DNA of 64,000 nucleotides from Neisseria weaveri (GCF_900638685.1 NZ_LR134533.1:1612001-1676000), one strand, 5' to 3'. Counted from the stretch's first letter, positions 9,487 to 20,216 are shown. Notes: generated by a model not told the origin, from the sequence alone. Numbers and translations are program-made.

Positions 9487-12400
9487 ATGAATAAGAATTA
9501 CAGAAGTATTTGGAATGAAGCTTTAGGTGCTTGGGTGGCCGTATCGGAAATTGAAACGGCAAAAGGCAAACCAAATACGGCAGGCGTGAAAACGGCGCGG
9601 GGAGTGGCGTTTCAATATGTATTGAGTGTGTTGGCTGCTTCTTTGCTGGTTGTGGGGAACAGTGCGTGGGCAGGTGTGGAATTGGGGGAAAATGTCAGCA
9701 CGTATAGCAATTGTACTCAGAATGCAGCTGGTAGCGGTGCTGAAGCCGTTGGTGCATTGGCCATAGGTGGTGGCGGTGGAACAACAACTTGTGCATCTTC
9801 GCAAGGATCTATATCTATCGGAGAGGGATCGCAAGCCAAAGTTCCTTATTCGATTTCTATAGGTCGTAAGGCTACTTCTCCGTCAACAGGTAAGCAAACG
9901 ATTGCTATCGGTGACTGGTCTACTGTGAAAGGAGATCAGTCTATAGCTTTAGGGTCGGATACAAATGCAGAAGGTAATTCTTCTATTGCGATCGGTGGCG
10001 ATGATTTGGATGCGGTGGCAACAAGTAATGCTGCTGTAATTAACGACTATACGGCAGATGCTCCGAATAGTAATAACAATACTACTGTAGCAGTTAAATA
10101 TAAGGAGTTAACAGGGGATTATTTAGTTAACTTTGAAGATGCTAATAAAGGTAAAAGTGGGGTAGGTAAGCGATACAACAAAACTACGGCCAAGCATGGT
10201 GCGGTAGCGCTTGGTGTCAGCTCATATGCAGATGATTTGGCATTGGCAATCGGTACTCGATCTACTGCGAATACAATTACTTCCGTAGCCATTGGTGTCG
10301 GTGCAAACGCAAGTAAAGAAGGTGCGGTGGCATTGGGTGCGGGCTCTAAAAATGATGCGGATGCAGCAAATTCCCAAAGTGCTACAGTGGGTAATGTGAC
10401 CTATAACAATTTCGCAGGCGGTGGTGCCACTTTGGCAGGTGACCAAGTATCAGTCGGTTCGATAGGGTTTGAGCGTCAAATCAAGAACGTGGCAGCCGGT
10501 GCAGTATCCGCGACCAGTACCGATGCGGTTAACGGTAGTCAGCTGTATTCTGTCGCGGTAAGTCCTATTAAATTTACCGGCAATGCAGGAACAACCAATC
10601 GCCAGCTGGGGCAAGAATTAGAAATTAAAGGCGGCTTGACTGTCGATACCAATACCAGCAACCGTAATATTTATACCAAAGTCACCGGTGCGGATACCGA
10701 AGGTAAAACCAAATTGGAGATCTTATTCTCTGATAATCCGCAGTTCGGAAAAATTGTGGTGAATAAAGGCGGAAAGAATCAAATTTCAGGCCTTGTTGCG
10801 GGTACGGATGATGATCATGCGGTTAACTTAAAGCAGTTAAAAGATGCGGCATGGACTTTAAAAGTTAATGGAGCCGGAAACAAATTAATTAAAAAAGACA
10901 GCGAAGTTAATTTTGAAAACGGCACGGGTACAACGGCTGAATGGGGTACGGGTAACAACACGGTTAAATACTCTGTTAATAAAAGTACGCTGAATGTTGC
11001 AACCGGCGGCAATGTTACTGCCGGTACGCAGGGCGATGCGTTTGCGACTGCGGCAGATATCGCTAATGCAATTAATGCTTCGGAAAAAACGACTGTAGTT
11101 GCTAAAGGTAAAAACGTTACCGTAACCGACGCGGTTGTGGGTAATCAAACCACTTATACGGTTAATGCAGAAAGTACAACTGTCGGAGCGGCTACATCGA
11201 GCGATATTCAGGTGACCGGCGGCAATCTGGATAGCAATACTTTGATTCGCAATTATCAGTTAGATTTAAGTCAGACGGCTAAAGAGAAAATTCAAAAAGG
11301 TGTAGAAGCCAAAAATAAAGTGGATAGCGACGGCTTGATTTTTGCCGATGATCAGTCGCAAAACACGGATAAAGTCAAATTAGGCGAAACATTGAATTTG
11401 AGAGGCGATACGAATATTAAAACATCTGCAGCCGGTAAAACCGTTACTTTAAAATTATCCAAAGACCTTGACTTGACGGACGCGGGCAGTATCAATGTCG
11501 GCGGACATACTTTAAATTCAGACGGCCTTACAATCAGCAACGGTACAGGCAAAGCCGTTAAGCTGGGTAAAAACGGTTTGGATAACGGCGGTAAAACGAT
11601 TACCAATGTTGCCGCCGGTGATATCAGTAATACCAGTACCGAAGCTGTAAACGGCAGTCAAGTTCACGCAATTTCCGATAGCTTGAAAAATATTTTGGGC
11701 GGCTCGGCAGCCGTACAAGGCAATGGAACGCTGAATACAAACAATATCGGCGGAACAGGCAAAAACACGATTCATGAAGCCATCGAGCATGTTAACGCCG
11801 GCTGGAAAGTGCATGTTGTGCAGGGCGATGGTGAAGCGGCTCCATTGGCACAAGCTGATCAAATCCAACCAAACGAAACGCTTAATTTCGAAGCGGGTAA
11901 AAATATCAAGCTGACTCAATCGGCAGGAAAAATCAATATTGCGACCAAAGATGAGGTGGCATTTACTTCGGTTAATGTGGGTAACGGCAATCGTATTGTC
12001 CTGGATAACAATGGTATTGCATTGGGTGGTAATACTTATATTAGCGATGCAGGTTTGAATGCGAATAACAAAGTCATTGATAATGTCGGCGAGGGTACGG
12101 GCGATAAGCATGCTGTGAATTTCAAACAGCTGAAAGATGCAAGTTGGGATTTGACTGTTAATAATGATGCAAATACGACTAAAAAAATAAAAAAAGACAC
12201 TAAAGTCAATTTTGAAAACGGCACGGGCACAACGGCAGAGTGGGGTGCCAATGGCAATACGGTTAAGTATTCTGTTAATAAGAGCCAGCTGAATGTTGCA
12301 GCGGACGGCAATGTTACTGCGGATACAGCAGGAGATACATTTGCAACTGCTGAAGAAGTGGCGGAGACAGTTAATAATTCATTGGCGCGCAAAGGTCTGT

Positions 12401-15400
12401 ATTTTACAGATGATGCATCTCAAGATACGAATCTAATTAAATTAGGTGAGAAGTTAAACCTGAAAGGCGACTCCAATATTGTGACGTCTGCAGCAGGCAA
12501 CACGGTTAATTTTAAATTGGCCGAAACAGTTACAGTCGGAGGTAAAGGTGTAGCAGGCAACAATCCTATAACTATTAATGGGAAAGCAGGAAATATCAGT
12601 GGTCTAACTAATAAGACTTTTGATCCGAATAGCATTACTGAAGGTCGGGCTGCGACGGAAGACCAGTTGAAAGTATTAGCGGAAAAACCTTTAAGTTTTG
12701 CCGGGGATTATGGAAATCCTTTGACTCGTAAATTGGGTGAAAGAACCAATATCAAAGGTGGTGCGACAGTTGAAAGTGATTTAACGGCGAATAATATTGG
12801 TGTTGTTGCGGAAGGTACAGATACTTTAACTGTAAAACTGGCAAAGAATATTAATCTTACCGATACAGGCAGCATTACGATTGGGGATAGTAAATTAAAT
12901 TCAGACGGCCTCACGATTGCTAATGCAGTTCCGGGAAAAACCGTGAAGTTGGGTAAAAACGGTTTGGACAACGGCGATAATAAAATCACTAATGTAGCTG
13001 CCGGAGACATCACAGATTCCAGCAAAGAAGCCGTAAACGGCAGCCAAATTCACGCTATTTCCAATAGCTTGAAAACCGCTTTGGGCGATTCTTTTACTGT
13101 CGGCAACGGCGGCACAATCAACGCGGCCAATATCGGCGGAACCAATAAAAATACGGTTCATGAAGCTATTGCTCATGTGAATGCCGGTTGGAATGCCAAA
13201 GTGATCCAAGGAGAGGGTGAAGCGACGGCTTTAGATCCTTCTGATCCGATTAAACCGACGGATACGCTTAATTTTGAAGCCGGTAAAAATATCAAGCTGA
13301 CTCAAGAAAAAGGCAAAATCAATATTGCTACCAAAGATACGGTTTCGTTTTCTTCGGTAACAGCCGGTGATCCTGTAAATACTGCGAATCAGGTTGTGTT
13401 GAATCAAAACGGTGTATCGTTTGGCGGTCGTACCTATATCGGTGCGGCGGGATTGAATGCAAATAATCAAGCGGTTACCGGTGTGGCAGACGGTACGGCG
13501 GATAACCATGCCGTTAATTTGAAGCAGTTGAAAGAGGCCGGTTGGAATTTGAAAGTTAATGATGCAAATGAAACAAAAATTCCTAAAGACGGCAAGGTTA
13601 ATTTTGCCAACGGTACCGGTACGACTGCTGCCTTGGGCAATGATAATACGGTAACGTATTCGGTCAATAAGAGCACCTTCAATATTAATAATGGTACGGT
13701 TTCCGCTGTTAATGGTGGAGATCATTTTGCTACGGCCGAAGAAGTTGCCAAAGCCATTAATGCTTCGGAGAAAACGACCGTAGTTGCGCAAGGTAAGCAT
13801 ACCCGTGTGAACGGCAACCCTGTGGGCAATGTGACGACTTACACGGTAGATGCTGAAAAAACCACGGTCAGCGCTAAAGCCGGAGGCGATATTGAAATTT
13901 CAGACGGCCTATTGGATTCAAATACTCTAATTGCCGACTACAAAGTGGATTTGACGGCAGCAACTAAAGCGAAGATTCAAAAAGGTGCGGATGCCAAGGA
14001 TAAAGTAGATAGCGAAGGTTTGATTTTTACTGATGATGCGTCAAAAGAGACGGAGAAAATCAAACTTGGTGAAAAATTGGCACTAAACGGCGATAAAAAT
14101 ATCGTAACGGCAGCAACCGGCAAGCAGGTCAGCTTTAAGTTGGCTAATACGGTTACGGTCGGAGAGGTCGGTGGTCATCCTGTAAGTATTGACGGCACGC
14201 AAGGTACGGTAACCGGTTTGACCAATACGCAGTTTAATCCTGATGCAATCGTTTCCGGACGTGCTGCAACGGAAGACCAGCTGCAAAATGTTGCACGCAA
14301 ACCTTTGGCTTTTGCCGGAGATTACGGTGTTGAATTTAACCGGAAATTAGGCGAGAAAGTTAAGGTTGTCGGCGGAGCGGCTGAGAATACGTTAACTGAA
14401 AACAATATCGGTGTGGTTACAGACGGCACAGATAAATTAACCGTTAAGCTGTCAAAAAATCTTCATCTGACTGATACGGGCAGCATTAATGTCGGTGGCC
14501 ATACTTTAAATTCAGACGGCCTCACGATTAATAACGGAGCAGCAGGTTCGCCTGTGAAGCTGGGCAAGAGCGGTTTGGATAACGGCGGCAATGTTATCAA
14601 TAATGTTGCCAGCGGTTTGCAGGGCGCGGATATCGGCAATATTGCTGCCGGTGATGTCAAGTTGAAAAATGCTGCCAATATCGGTGATTTGCAGAAAATC
14701 AATAATGATTTGATTGCCAAGGGCTGGAAGCTGCAAACCAATCAGGGTAATGCCGAGGCCGTTCGCTTGGGGGATACGGTGCAGGTGGTGGACGGTGCGA
14801 ATACCAAAGTATCGGCGATAACTACTGCCAACGGTGTGCATACTTATCAAATCAATGTTAACGGCTTGCCCGTTGCATTTGTCAACGATGCAGGCGAAGC
14901 GTTGGTAAAAGTGGGGGATAAGTATTACAAAGCAGCAGATATGACTGCAGACGGTAAATTAAAACCCGGTGCCCAAGAACAAACACCGTCTAAAACTTCG
15001 CTGGTGAATAAAGAGGGCGCGCCGGAAGAGATGACGCTGGATAAGGTCAAAGACGGAAAAATCGCTGCAGGCAGTAAAGAGGCGGTAAACGGCGGACAAT
15101 TGCACAGCGCAAATCAAAATATTGCCAATGCTTTAGGCGGTGGCAGTCAAGTTGATCAAAACGGTAATCTGACCAAGCCTACCTATAATGTGTACGGACA
15201 GACGGCAGACAATGTCGGCAGTGCTATTGATAAATTACAGCAGCTCGGCCCGGTAACGTATGTGGATAACGCAGGAGCTGCAACCGCAACGCCAAGCAAC
15301 CGTACCGCTTTGCGTAATTCCAACGGCAAGATTGATGCGCCGGTGATTTTGGGTAATGTTGCCAGTGGTTTGGAAAATACTGATCTGTCGGCGATTCCGG

Positions 15401-18400
15401 CTAACGATCCTAAGTTAAACAATGCCGTTAACGTCGGCGATTTGCAGAAAATCAGCAACAATTTAAGTTCCAGGGGTTGGAAGCTGCAAACCAATGACGG
15501 AGTGGAAGCCAATATCCGCTTGGGCGATACGGTGCAGGTAGTGGACGGTGCGAATACCAATGTATCGGTGATTACTACGGCAAACGGTAAGCACACTTAT
15601 CAAATCAATACAGACGGCCTGCCCGTGTCATTTGTGAATCGGCAGGGCGATACTTTGGTTAAGGTTAGCGGTCAGTATTACAAGGCCGGTGATATTAATA
15701 CTGCCGGAAAATTGGCAGACAATGCACAAGTTCAAACCCCGGTTAAAACCTCTTTGGTGGACGGGAGCGGTACCGCTGCGCCGATGGTTTTGAATAATGT
15801 GGGTAACGGTGCGGTTTCGGCAAGCAGCAAAGAAGCGGTTAACGGCAGCCAACTGCATGGGTCGAATCAGAATGTGGCCAATGCTTTAGGCGGCAATAGT
15901 TCTGTTGATACAAACGGTAATTTGGTTGCGCCGACTTACCGTGTGGTAAACGGCAAACCCAACGGTAATGCGGTTCAAGATGTCCGTAATGTAGGCGATG
16001 CGGTAACGGCACTCAATACCGCAGTGACCACGCCGTTGAAATTTGCCGGCGACCACGGCAATGCCTTCGAACGCAAGCTGGGCAGCCAAACCAATATTGT
16101 CGGCGGTGCTGCCAAAGACCGCTTGACTGAAAACAATATCGGTGTCGTTTCAGACGGCACGGATACTTTAAAGGTACAGTTGGCGAAAAACGTCGATTTG
16201 GGTACGGACGGCAGTATCACAACCGGAGACAGCACTTTAAATTCAGACGGCCTCGTTATTAAAAACGGTACGGCCAACAAGCCGGTTAAGCTCACAAAAG
16301 ACGGCTTGGATAACGGCGGCAACAAGATTGTGAATGTGGCTGAGGGCAGTGTGGCGAAAGACAGTTCGGATGCGGTAAACGGCAGCCAACTGTATGCGGC
16401 CAATCAAAACATTGCCAATGCATTGGGCGGCGGCAGCAGTGTCGACAAGCAGGGCAATCTAACCAATCCTACCTATAATGTTTACGGAGAAGATGTCCGT
16501 TCGGTAGGCGACGCCGTCAATAAACTGCAACAGCGCGGGCCGGTAACTTATGTAGACCGGCACGGACAACCGACAACCACGCCAAGCAACCGTACGGCCT
16601 TGCGTGACGAAGACGGCAATATTGCCAAGTCTGTGATTTTGGGCAACGTCGGCAGCGGCTTGGAAGGCGCAGAGCTGAATAATATCGCCGACGGCGACAA
16701 GAGACTGAATAATGCCGTTAATGTCGGCGATCTGAAAAAGATCAGTCATGATTTGACAAATAAAGGCTGGAAAGTCCAAACCAATGACGGTCGCGAAGCA
16801 ACGGTTAAACTCGGCGACACGGTTCAAGTGACAGACGGTGCAAATACCAAAGTATCGGCAATCACTACCGCCGGTGATAAGCATACTTATCATATAGATG
16901 TAGTAGGTTTGCCGATCCAATATACGACTAAATCAGGCAAGCCTGTTGCCAAAGTCGGCGGGCATTTTTATGAAGTGAAAGATGACGGTTCGCCCGATTT
17001 GGCCAAAAAAATCGATAACCCTGAAAATCTGGTTACCAAAATCGTTAATCCGACAGCGCAGCCGAACAGCGTAGGCGGGGCAACAACGTTGGGCAATATT
17101 GCGGCGGCAACCGGAGATTTGGACGGTACTAACCGTGGCGATCAAGCGGCTACGGCAATCAATGACCAAACACCGTTAGGTTCGGAATTGCGTAAAGCCT
17201 ATAACGGCTTGGCAGATCTGAATAATGCAGATGAAACCAATGCGCTCACGGTTGCCGATGCAAAAAAACAAGGATGGGTCGTTTCGGCCGACGGGAACAA
17301 TTATGCCGATGATGTCCGCCATGCCAATGAAGTTCGGTTTAGCGGTAAAGATGCGGTAACCGTGACCGGCAGCACAGATTCAGACGGCATCCGCAACATC
17401 ACCGTGTCGGTAGATGCACAGGGTATTGTCAATAAAGCGCAGATTCCGGTTGTGTATACCACTGTCAGTGGCGATAGGGTTATCAAACAGGGAGATAAAT
17501 TCATCAAACTTAATCCCCTGACCGGCTTGCCGATTATCGGCGATGCAGGCATTGTCCAACCCGGAGATGTAATTGCCTCTATGAATAATGCGGAAGGAAA
17601 AACAGATGTGCCGATGTCGTTGGGTAACATTAAAAGCAATCTTCCCAATACCGATCTCAAAACCCGGCTTAGCGGCGATAAGACACCCGTTAAAGAGCAA
17701 GCTACACCCAAGCTGCCGTCTAAACAGCAGCAACATGCGGCAACTGTCGGTGATGTGTTAAACAGCGGCTTTAATCTCAAACAAGACGGACAAGCAAGAG
17801 ATTTTGTGCGGGCTTACGATACCGTTAATTTCGTTGCCAGCGATTCGGCGGAAATTGTTGTGTCAAGCAATGAAACAGGAACATCTTCCGATATCAAAGT
17901 TAATGTGAAGACAGACGGAAAAACCTTAAGGGTGGATCCGAAAAAAGGCTTAACCGCAGTAACAACCGAGCTGACTGCTACCGGTGCGGATGCAGACCAG
18001 AACGGCACACGCGATACGCTTGCGCCGCAGTTTTCAGCCACAGATCCCGATGCCTTGCTGAAAGCAGGAGAGATTGCCTCGGCAGTCAATAAATTGGTAG
18101 ATGAAGGGTTTGCTGTTCAAACTCAAGACGGTAAAACAGTTCATAAAAAATTGGGTGAAGCCGTAGCCGTAGTCGGCGATGAGGGAAACATCACCACGAA
18201 AGTTCAAGACGGTAAAGTCCGCATAGAGCTGGCTAAAAATTTGACCGTTGATTCGCTGGAAACCGGCGGTAAAGGCAAAGACGGTTCGGTGAGCGTTAAA
18301 GATGCAAACGGCAATAGCGGTATCAATTTGTCTGCCAAAGACGGTGTCGGCTTATTGGGTTTGAGCGGCAAAGACGGAGCGAATGCCACGGTGTCTGTGG

Positions 18401-19116
18401 AGAAAGGTAAAGCAACGGTTGACCCGAAAGACGAGAAAGGCATAGACCGTATCAGCTTTGTTTCAAAAGACCCGGTAACCGGTAAGGAAACCCCGCGCCA
18501 AGTTGCCACGATGGATGACGGATTGATATTTGCCGGAGATACCGGTAATACATCCGCACGCAAATTGGGCGAAACCGTTAAAGTGTTCGGCGGTGTAACG
18601 GAAGCCGGCAAACTGTCCGATAACAATATCGGTGTGGTTTCAGACGGCAAAGGCAATTTGGAAGTCAAGTTGGCTAAAGATATTGCACTTGACAGTGTAA
18701 CCATCAAATCGCCTACGCAGAATAATCCGGACAATACCGTCAGCTTAACTGCAGACGGATTGAATAACGGCGGCAAGGTTATCAGCAATGTCGGTTCGGG
18801 TGTACGCAATACAGATGCAGCCAATGTCGGCCAATTGCGTGCATTAGGCAATCAAATCCATAACCGTATTGATGATTTAGATAAAGGAGTGCGCGGTGTC
18901 GGCGCGAATGCCGCAGCCTTATCATCCGTGCCGCAGGTTTACTTGCCCGGTAAATCGTTGGTGGCCGTAGGTTTGGGTACTTATGACGGAGCTTCTGCTG
19001 TAGCAGTCGGTTTCTCGAGTATTTCGGACGGGGGAAACTGGATTATTAAAGCGAACGGATCTGCCAATACCGTAGGGAAGTTTTCTGCCGGTGTCGGAGC
19101 GGGCTATATGTGGTAA
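9487..19116 (+). CDS. Giant trimeric autotransporter adhesin (YadA/Hsf type)
   Basis: A surface adhesin of 3209 residues secreted by the type Vc route. It starts with an extended signal peptide region (MNKNYRSIWNEALGAW) and a hydrophobic core ending NSAWA at about 62. A head with YadA-like left-handed repeats (LAIGGG, ISIGEGS, IAIGDWS, IALGSD, VALGVSS, VAIGVGA) spans about 70-310. Six neck motifs of the form AVNG(S/G)Q recur through the stalk, with large internal repeats. The last 60 or so residues are a YadA-like membrane anchor (GKSLVAVGLG to the final GAGYMW). I take the ATG at 9487, not 9472, because GGAGAG sits just upstream and the residues then match the ESPR consensus. No accessory gene is adjacent. 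The ligand is unknown. Five perfect DUS lie inside the coding sequence. Confidence 0.95.
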   Translation: MNKNYRSIWNEALGAWVAVSEIETAKGKPNTAGVKTARGVAFQYVLSVLAASLLVVGNSAWAGVELGENVSTYSNCTQNAAGSGAEAVGALAIGGGGGTTTCASSQGSISIGEGSQAKVPYSISIGRKATSPSTGKQTIAIGDWSTVKGDQSIALGSDTNAEGNSSIAIGGDDLDAVATSNAAVINDYTADAPNSNNNTTVAVKYKELTGDYLVNFEDANKGKSGVGKRYNKTTAKHGAVALGVSSYADDLALAIGTRSTANTITSVAIGVGANASKEGAVALGAGSKNDADAANSQSATVGNVTYNNFAGGGATLAGDQVSVGSIGFERQIKNVAAGAVSATSTDAVNGSQLYSVAVSPIKFTGNAGTTNRQLGQELEIKGGLTVDTNTSNRNIYTKVTGADTEGKTKLEILFSDNPQFGKIVVNKGGKNQISGLVAGTDDDHAVNLKQLKDAAWTLKVNGAGNKLIKKDSEVNFENGTGTTAEWGTGNNTVKYSVNKSTLNVATGGNVTAGTQGDAFATAADIANAINASEKTTVVAKGKNVTVTDAVVGNQTTYTVNAESTTVGAATSSDIQVTGGNLDSNTLIRNYQLDLSQTAKEKIQKGVEAKNKVDSDGLIFADDQSQNTDKVKLGETLNLRGDTNIKTSAAGKTVTLKLSKDLDLTDAGSINVGGHTLNSDGLTISNGTGKAVKLGKNGLDNGGKTITNVAAGDISNTSTEAVNGSQVHAISDSLKNILGGSAAVQGNGTLNTNNIGGTGKNTIHEAIEHVNAGWKVHVVQGDGEAAPLAQADQIQPNETLNFEAGKNIKLTQSAGKINIATKDEVAFTSVNVGNGNRIVLDNNGIALGGNTYISDAGLNANNKVIDNVGEGTGDKHAVNFKQLKDASWDLTVNNDANTTKKIKKDTKVNFENGTGTTAEWGANGNTVKYSVNKSQLNVAADGNVTADTAGDTFATAEEVAETVNNSLARKGLYFTDDASQDTNLIKLGEKLNLKGDSNIVTSAAGNTVNFKLAETVTVGGKGVAGNNPITINGKAGNISGLTNKTFDPNSITEGRAATEDQLKVLAEKPLSFAGDYGNPLTRKLGERTNIKGGATVESDLTANNIGVVAEGTDTLTVKLAKNINLTDTGSITIGDSKLNSDGLTIANAVPGKTVKLGKNGLDNGDNKITNVAAGDITDSSKEAVNGSQIHAISNSLKTALGDSFTVGNGGTINAANIGGTNKNTVHEAIAHVNAGWNAKVIQGEGEATALDPSDPIKPTDTLNFEAGKNIKLTQEKGKINIATKDTVSFSSVTAGDPVNTANQVVLNQNGVSFGGRTYIGAAGLNANNQAVTGVADGTADNHAVNLKQLKEAGWNLKVNDANETKIPKDGKVNFANGTGTTAALGNDNTVTYSVNKSTFNINNGTVSAVNGGDHFATAEEVAKAINASEKTTVVAQGKHTRVNGNPVGNVTTYTVDAEKTTVSAKAGGDIEISDGLLDSNTLIADYKVDLTAATKAKIQKGADAKDKVDSEGLIFTDDASKETEKIKLGEKLALNGDKNIVTAATGKQVSFKLANTVTVGEVGGHPVSIDGTQGTVTGLTNTQFNPDAIVSGRAATEDQLQNVARKPLAFAGDYGVEFNRKLGEKVKVVGGAAENTLTENNIGVVTDGTDKLTVKLSKNLHLTDTGSINVGGHTLNSDGLTINNGAAGSPVKLGKSGLDNGGNVINNVASGLQGADIGNIAAGDVKLKNAANIGDLQKINNDLIAKGWKLQTNQGNAEAVRLGDTVQVVDGANTKVSAITTANGVHTYQINVNGLPVAFVNDAGEALVKVGDKYYKAADMTADGKLKPGAQEQTPSKTSLVNKEGAPEEMTLDKVKDGKIAAGSKEAVNGGQLHSANQNIANALGGGSQVDQNGNLTKPTYNVYGQTADNVGSAIDKLQQLGPVTYVDNAGAATATPSNRTALRNSNGKIDAPVILGNVASGLENTDLSAIPANDPKLNNAVNVGDLQKISNNLSSRGWKLQTNDGVEANIRLGDTVQVVDGANTNVSVITTANGKHTYQINTDGLPVSFVNRQGDTLVKVSGQYYKAGDINTAGKLADNAQVQTPVKTSLVDGSGTAAPMVLNNVGNGAVSASSKEAVNGSQLHGSNQNVANALGGNSSVDTNGNLVAPTYRVVNGKPNGNAVQDVRNVGDAVTALNTAVTTPLKFAGDHGNAFERKLGSQTNIVGGAAKDRLTENNIGVVSDGTDTLKVQLAKNVDLGTDGSITTGDSTLNSDGLVIKNGTANKPVKLTKDGLDNGGNKIVNVAEGSVAKDSSDAVNGSQLYAANQNIANALGGGSSVDKQGNLTNPTYNVYGEDVRSVGDAVNKLQQRGPVTYVDRHGQPTTTPSNRTALRDEDGNIAKSVILGNVGSGLEGAELNNIADGDKRLNNAVNVGDLKKISHDLTNKGWKVQTNDGREATVKLGDTVQVTDGANTKVSAITTAGDKHTYHIDVVGLPIQYTTKSGKPVAKVGGHFYEVKDDGSPDLAKKIDNPENLVTKIVNPTAQPNSVGGATTLGNIAAATGDLDGTNRGDQAATAINDQTPLGSELRKAYNGLADLNNADETNALTVADAKKQGWVVSADGNNYADDVRHANEVRFSGKDAVTVTGSTDSDGIRNITVSVDAQGIVNKAQIPVVYTTVSGDRVIKQGDKFIKLNPLTGLPIIGDAGIVQPGDVIASMNNAEGKTDVPMSLGNIKSNLPNTDLKTRLSGDKTPVKEQATPKLPSKQQQHAATVGDVLNSGFNLKQDGQARDFVRAYDTVNFVASDSAEIVVSSNETGTSSDIKVNVKTDGKTLRVDPKKGLTAVTTELTATGADADQNGTRDTLAPQFSATDPDALLKAGEIASAVNKLVDEGFAVQTQDGKTVHKKLGEAVAVVGDEGNITTKVQDGKVRIELAKNLTVDSLETGGKGKDGSVSVKDANGNSGINLSAKDGVGLLGLSGKDGANATVSVEKGKATVDPKDEKGIDRISFVSKDPVTGKETPRQVATMDDGLIFAGDTGNTSARKLGETVKVFGGVTEAGKLSDNNIGVVSDGKGNLEVKLAKDIALDSVTIKSPTQNNPDNTVSLTADGLNNGGKVISNVGSGVRNTDAANVGQLRALGNQIHNRIDDLDKGVRGVGANAAALSSVPQVYLPGKSLVAVGLGTYDGASAVAVGFSSISDGGNWIIKANGSANTVGKFSAGVGAGYMW
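10801..14610 (+). repeat. Type A stalk modules of the adhesin, three copies
   Basis: Three diverged direct repeats begin at 10801, 12094 and 13492, each opening with a segment encoding HAVN(L/F)KQLK. Units 1 and 2 are 1293 and 1398 nt; unit 3 runs to about 14610. Each carries the GTGTTA segment, and units 1 and 2 carry a neck (AVNGSQ). Similarity is visible at DNA level, for example 10918-11020 against 12217-12320. Boundaries are approximate. Confidence 0.8.
14611..17010 (+). repeat. Type B stalk modules of the adhesin, three copies
   Basis: Copies begin at 14611, 15364 and 16654. Each encodes a segment containing (N/V)GDL(Q/K)KI, GW(K)(L/V)QTN, LGDTVQV and TYQIN-like strands. Copies 1 and 2 are about 750 nt and very similar at DNA level; copy 3 follows an interposed head-like block (about 16026-16650) and is more diverged. 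Boundaries are approximate. Confidence 0.75.
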
Positions 19117-19134
19117 TGATTGAGTGAAAAAATC

Positions 19135-19163
19135 AGTGCGGCTTTTATCAAGCCGCACTTTAT
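19135..19163 (+). terminator. Rho-independent terminator of the adhesin gene
   Basis: The arms AGTGCGGCTT (19135-19144) and AAGCCGCACT (19150-19159) form a 10-bp stem with a 5-nt loop, 18 nt after the stop. This is one of the few terminators here not made from DUS. Confidence 0.88.
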
Positions 19164-19268
19164 TATGTTAGGAAATTTTGTTATGAATATTGAGCATATG
19201 TACCGCTGGTTTTGTTGACGCTGGAAATTTTCAGACGGCCTCTTGGATTTCAGACGGCCTGTTTGAAG

Positions 19269-20216
19269 TTAAATACAGAAATCCTCTTCAATAACAGGCA
19301 TAAGGATTTTGTCAATCCGTTCGCGCGATAACTGAGGAGCAAACAGCTGTATAAAATCATAGCTGTATCCGCGCAGATAAGTACCGGCACGCAAGGCAAT
19401 GTAGATGGGTGAGGGCTCGAATAGATGTCCGGCATCAATCATATGCAAACCCTGATCCGAAGCGGCATCGTAGGCGGCTTTTTCTATAATGCCGATACCC
19501 AAACCCAACCTTACGTAGGTTTTTAAAACATCAGTGTCGGCTGCAGAAAGCGCGATCTCCGGCATAGGCAGTCCCGCTTTTTGAAATGCACGTGCAACCG
19601 AACTGCCGTGATTGAATGCAAATTCATAAGTTACTGCAGGGAAATCGGCAATATCAGCCAAGCTTAAAGGGTTTCTAAATTCCAAAACCGGATGGTCATC
19701 GGGAACGATAAGCGCATATGAAGAACAGTGGCAGGGTATTTTTCGTAAATCCGTTTCACCGACCGATTCCGTTGCAATCGCAAAGTCTGCCTCACCGTTT
19801 TGCACTATTTGTACAATGGCTGAAGGGCTGCCTTGTTTGATACTGAGTTTGACTTTAGGATAAGTTTTAACAAATTCGGCAACGACTTTGGGAAGGATAT
19901 AACGGGCTTGGGTATGCGTGGTGGCCAAAGTAAGCGAACCGCTGTCTTGGTCTGTAAAATCGCGGCCTATGTTTTTAATGTTCTGTACATCTCTAAAAAT
20001 GCGTTCGGCAATTTCCAAAACAGCTTTGCCAGGCTGCGATACGGAAACAACCCGTTTTCCGCTGCGGATGAAAATCTGAATGCCGAGCTCTTCTTCCAAT
20101 AAACGGATCTGTTTTGAAATTCCGGGCTGTGAAGTAAATAAAGCTTCCGCCGCTTCCGAAACATTAAGATTATGGCGGTAAACCTCCAGCGCATAACGCA
20201 ATTGTTGTAATTTCAT
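19269..20216 (-). CDS. cysB: LysR-type regulator, CysB-like
   Basis: A cytoplasmic transcription factor that, as CysB, activates sulfate assimilation and cysteine synthesis genes with acetylserine as inducer. The N-terminal winged helix (MKLQQLRYALEVYRHNLN, then SQPGISKQIRLLEEELG) is close to the CysB consensus. The periplasmic-binding-protein-like effector domain fills about 90-315. The length of 315 is within a few residues of CysB/Cbl. No cys gene adjoins it in this window, so the Cbl or general LysR alternatives stay open. Two same-orientation DUS lie just beyond its 3' end (19230, 19249). Confidence 0.85.
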   Translation of the reverse strand: MKLQQLRYALEVYRHNLNVSEAAEALFTSQPGISKQIRLLEEELGIQIFIRSGKRVVSVSQPGKAVLEIAERIFRDVQNIKNIGRDFTDQDSGSLTLATTHTQARYILPKVVAEFVKTYPKVKLSIKQGSPSAIVQIVQNGEADFAIATESVGETDLRKIPCHCSSYALIVPDDHPVLEFRNPLSLADIADFPAVTYEFAFNHGSSVARAFQKAGLPMPEIALSAADTDVLKTYVRLGLGIGIIEKAAYDAASDQGLHMIDAGHLFEPSPIYIALRAGTYLRGYSYDFIQLFAPQLSRERIDKILMPVIEEDFCI

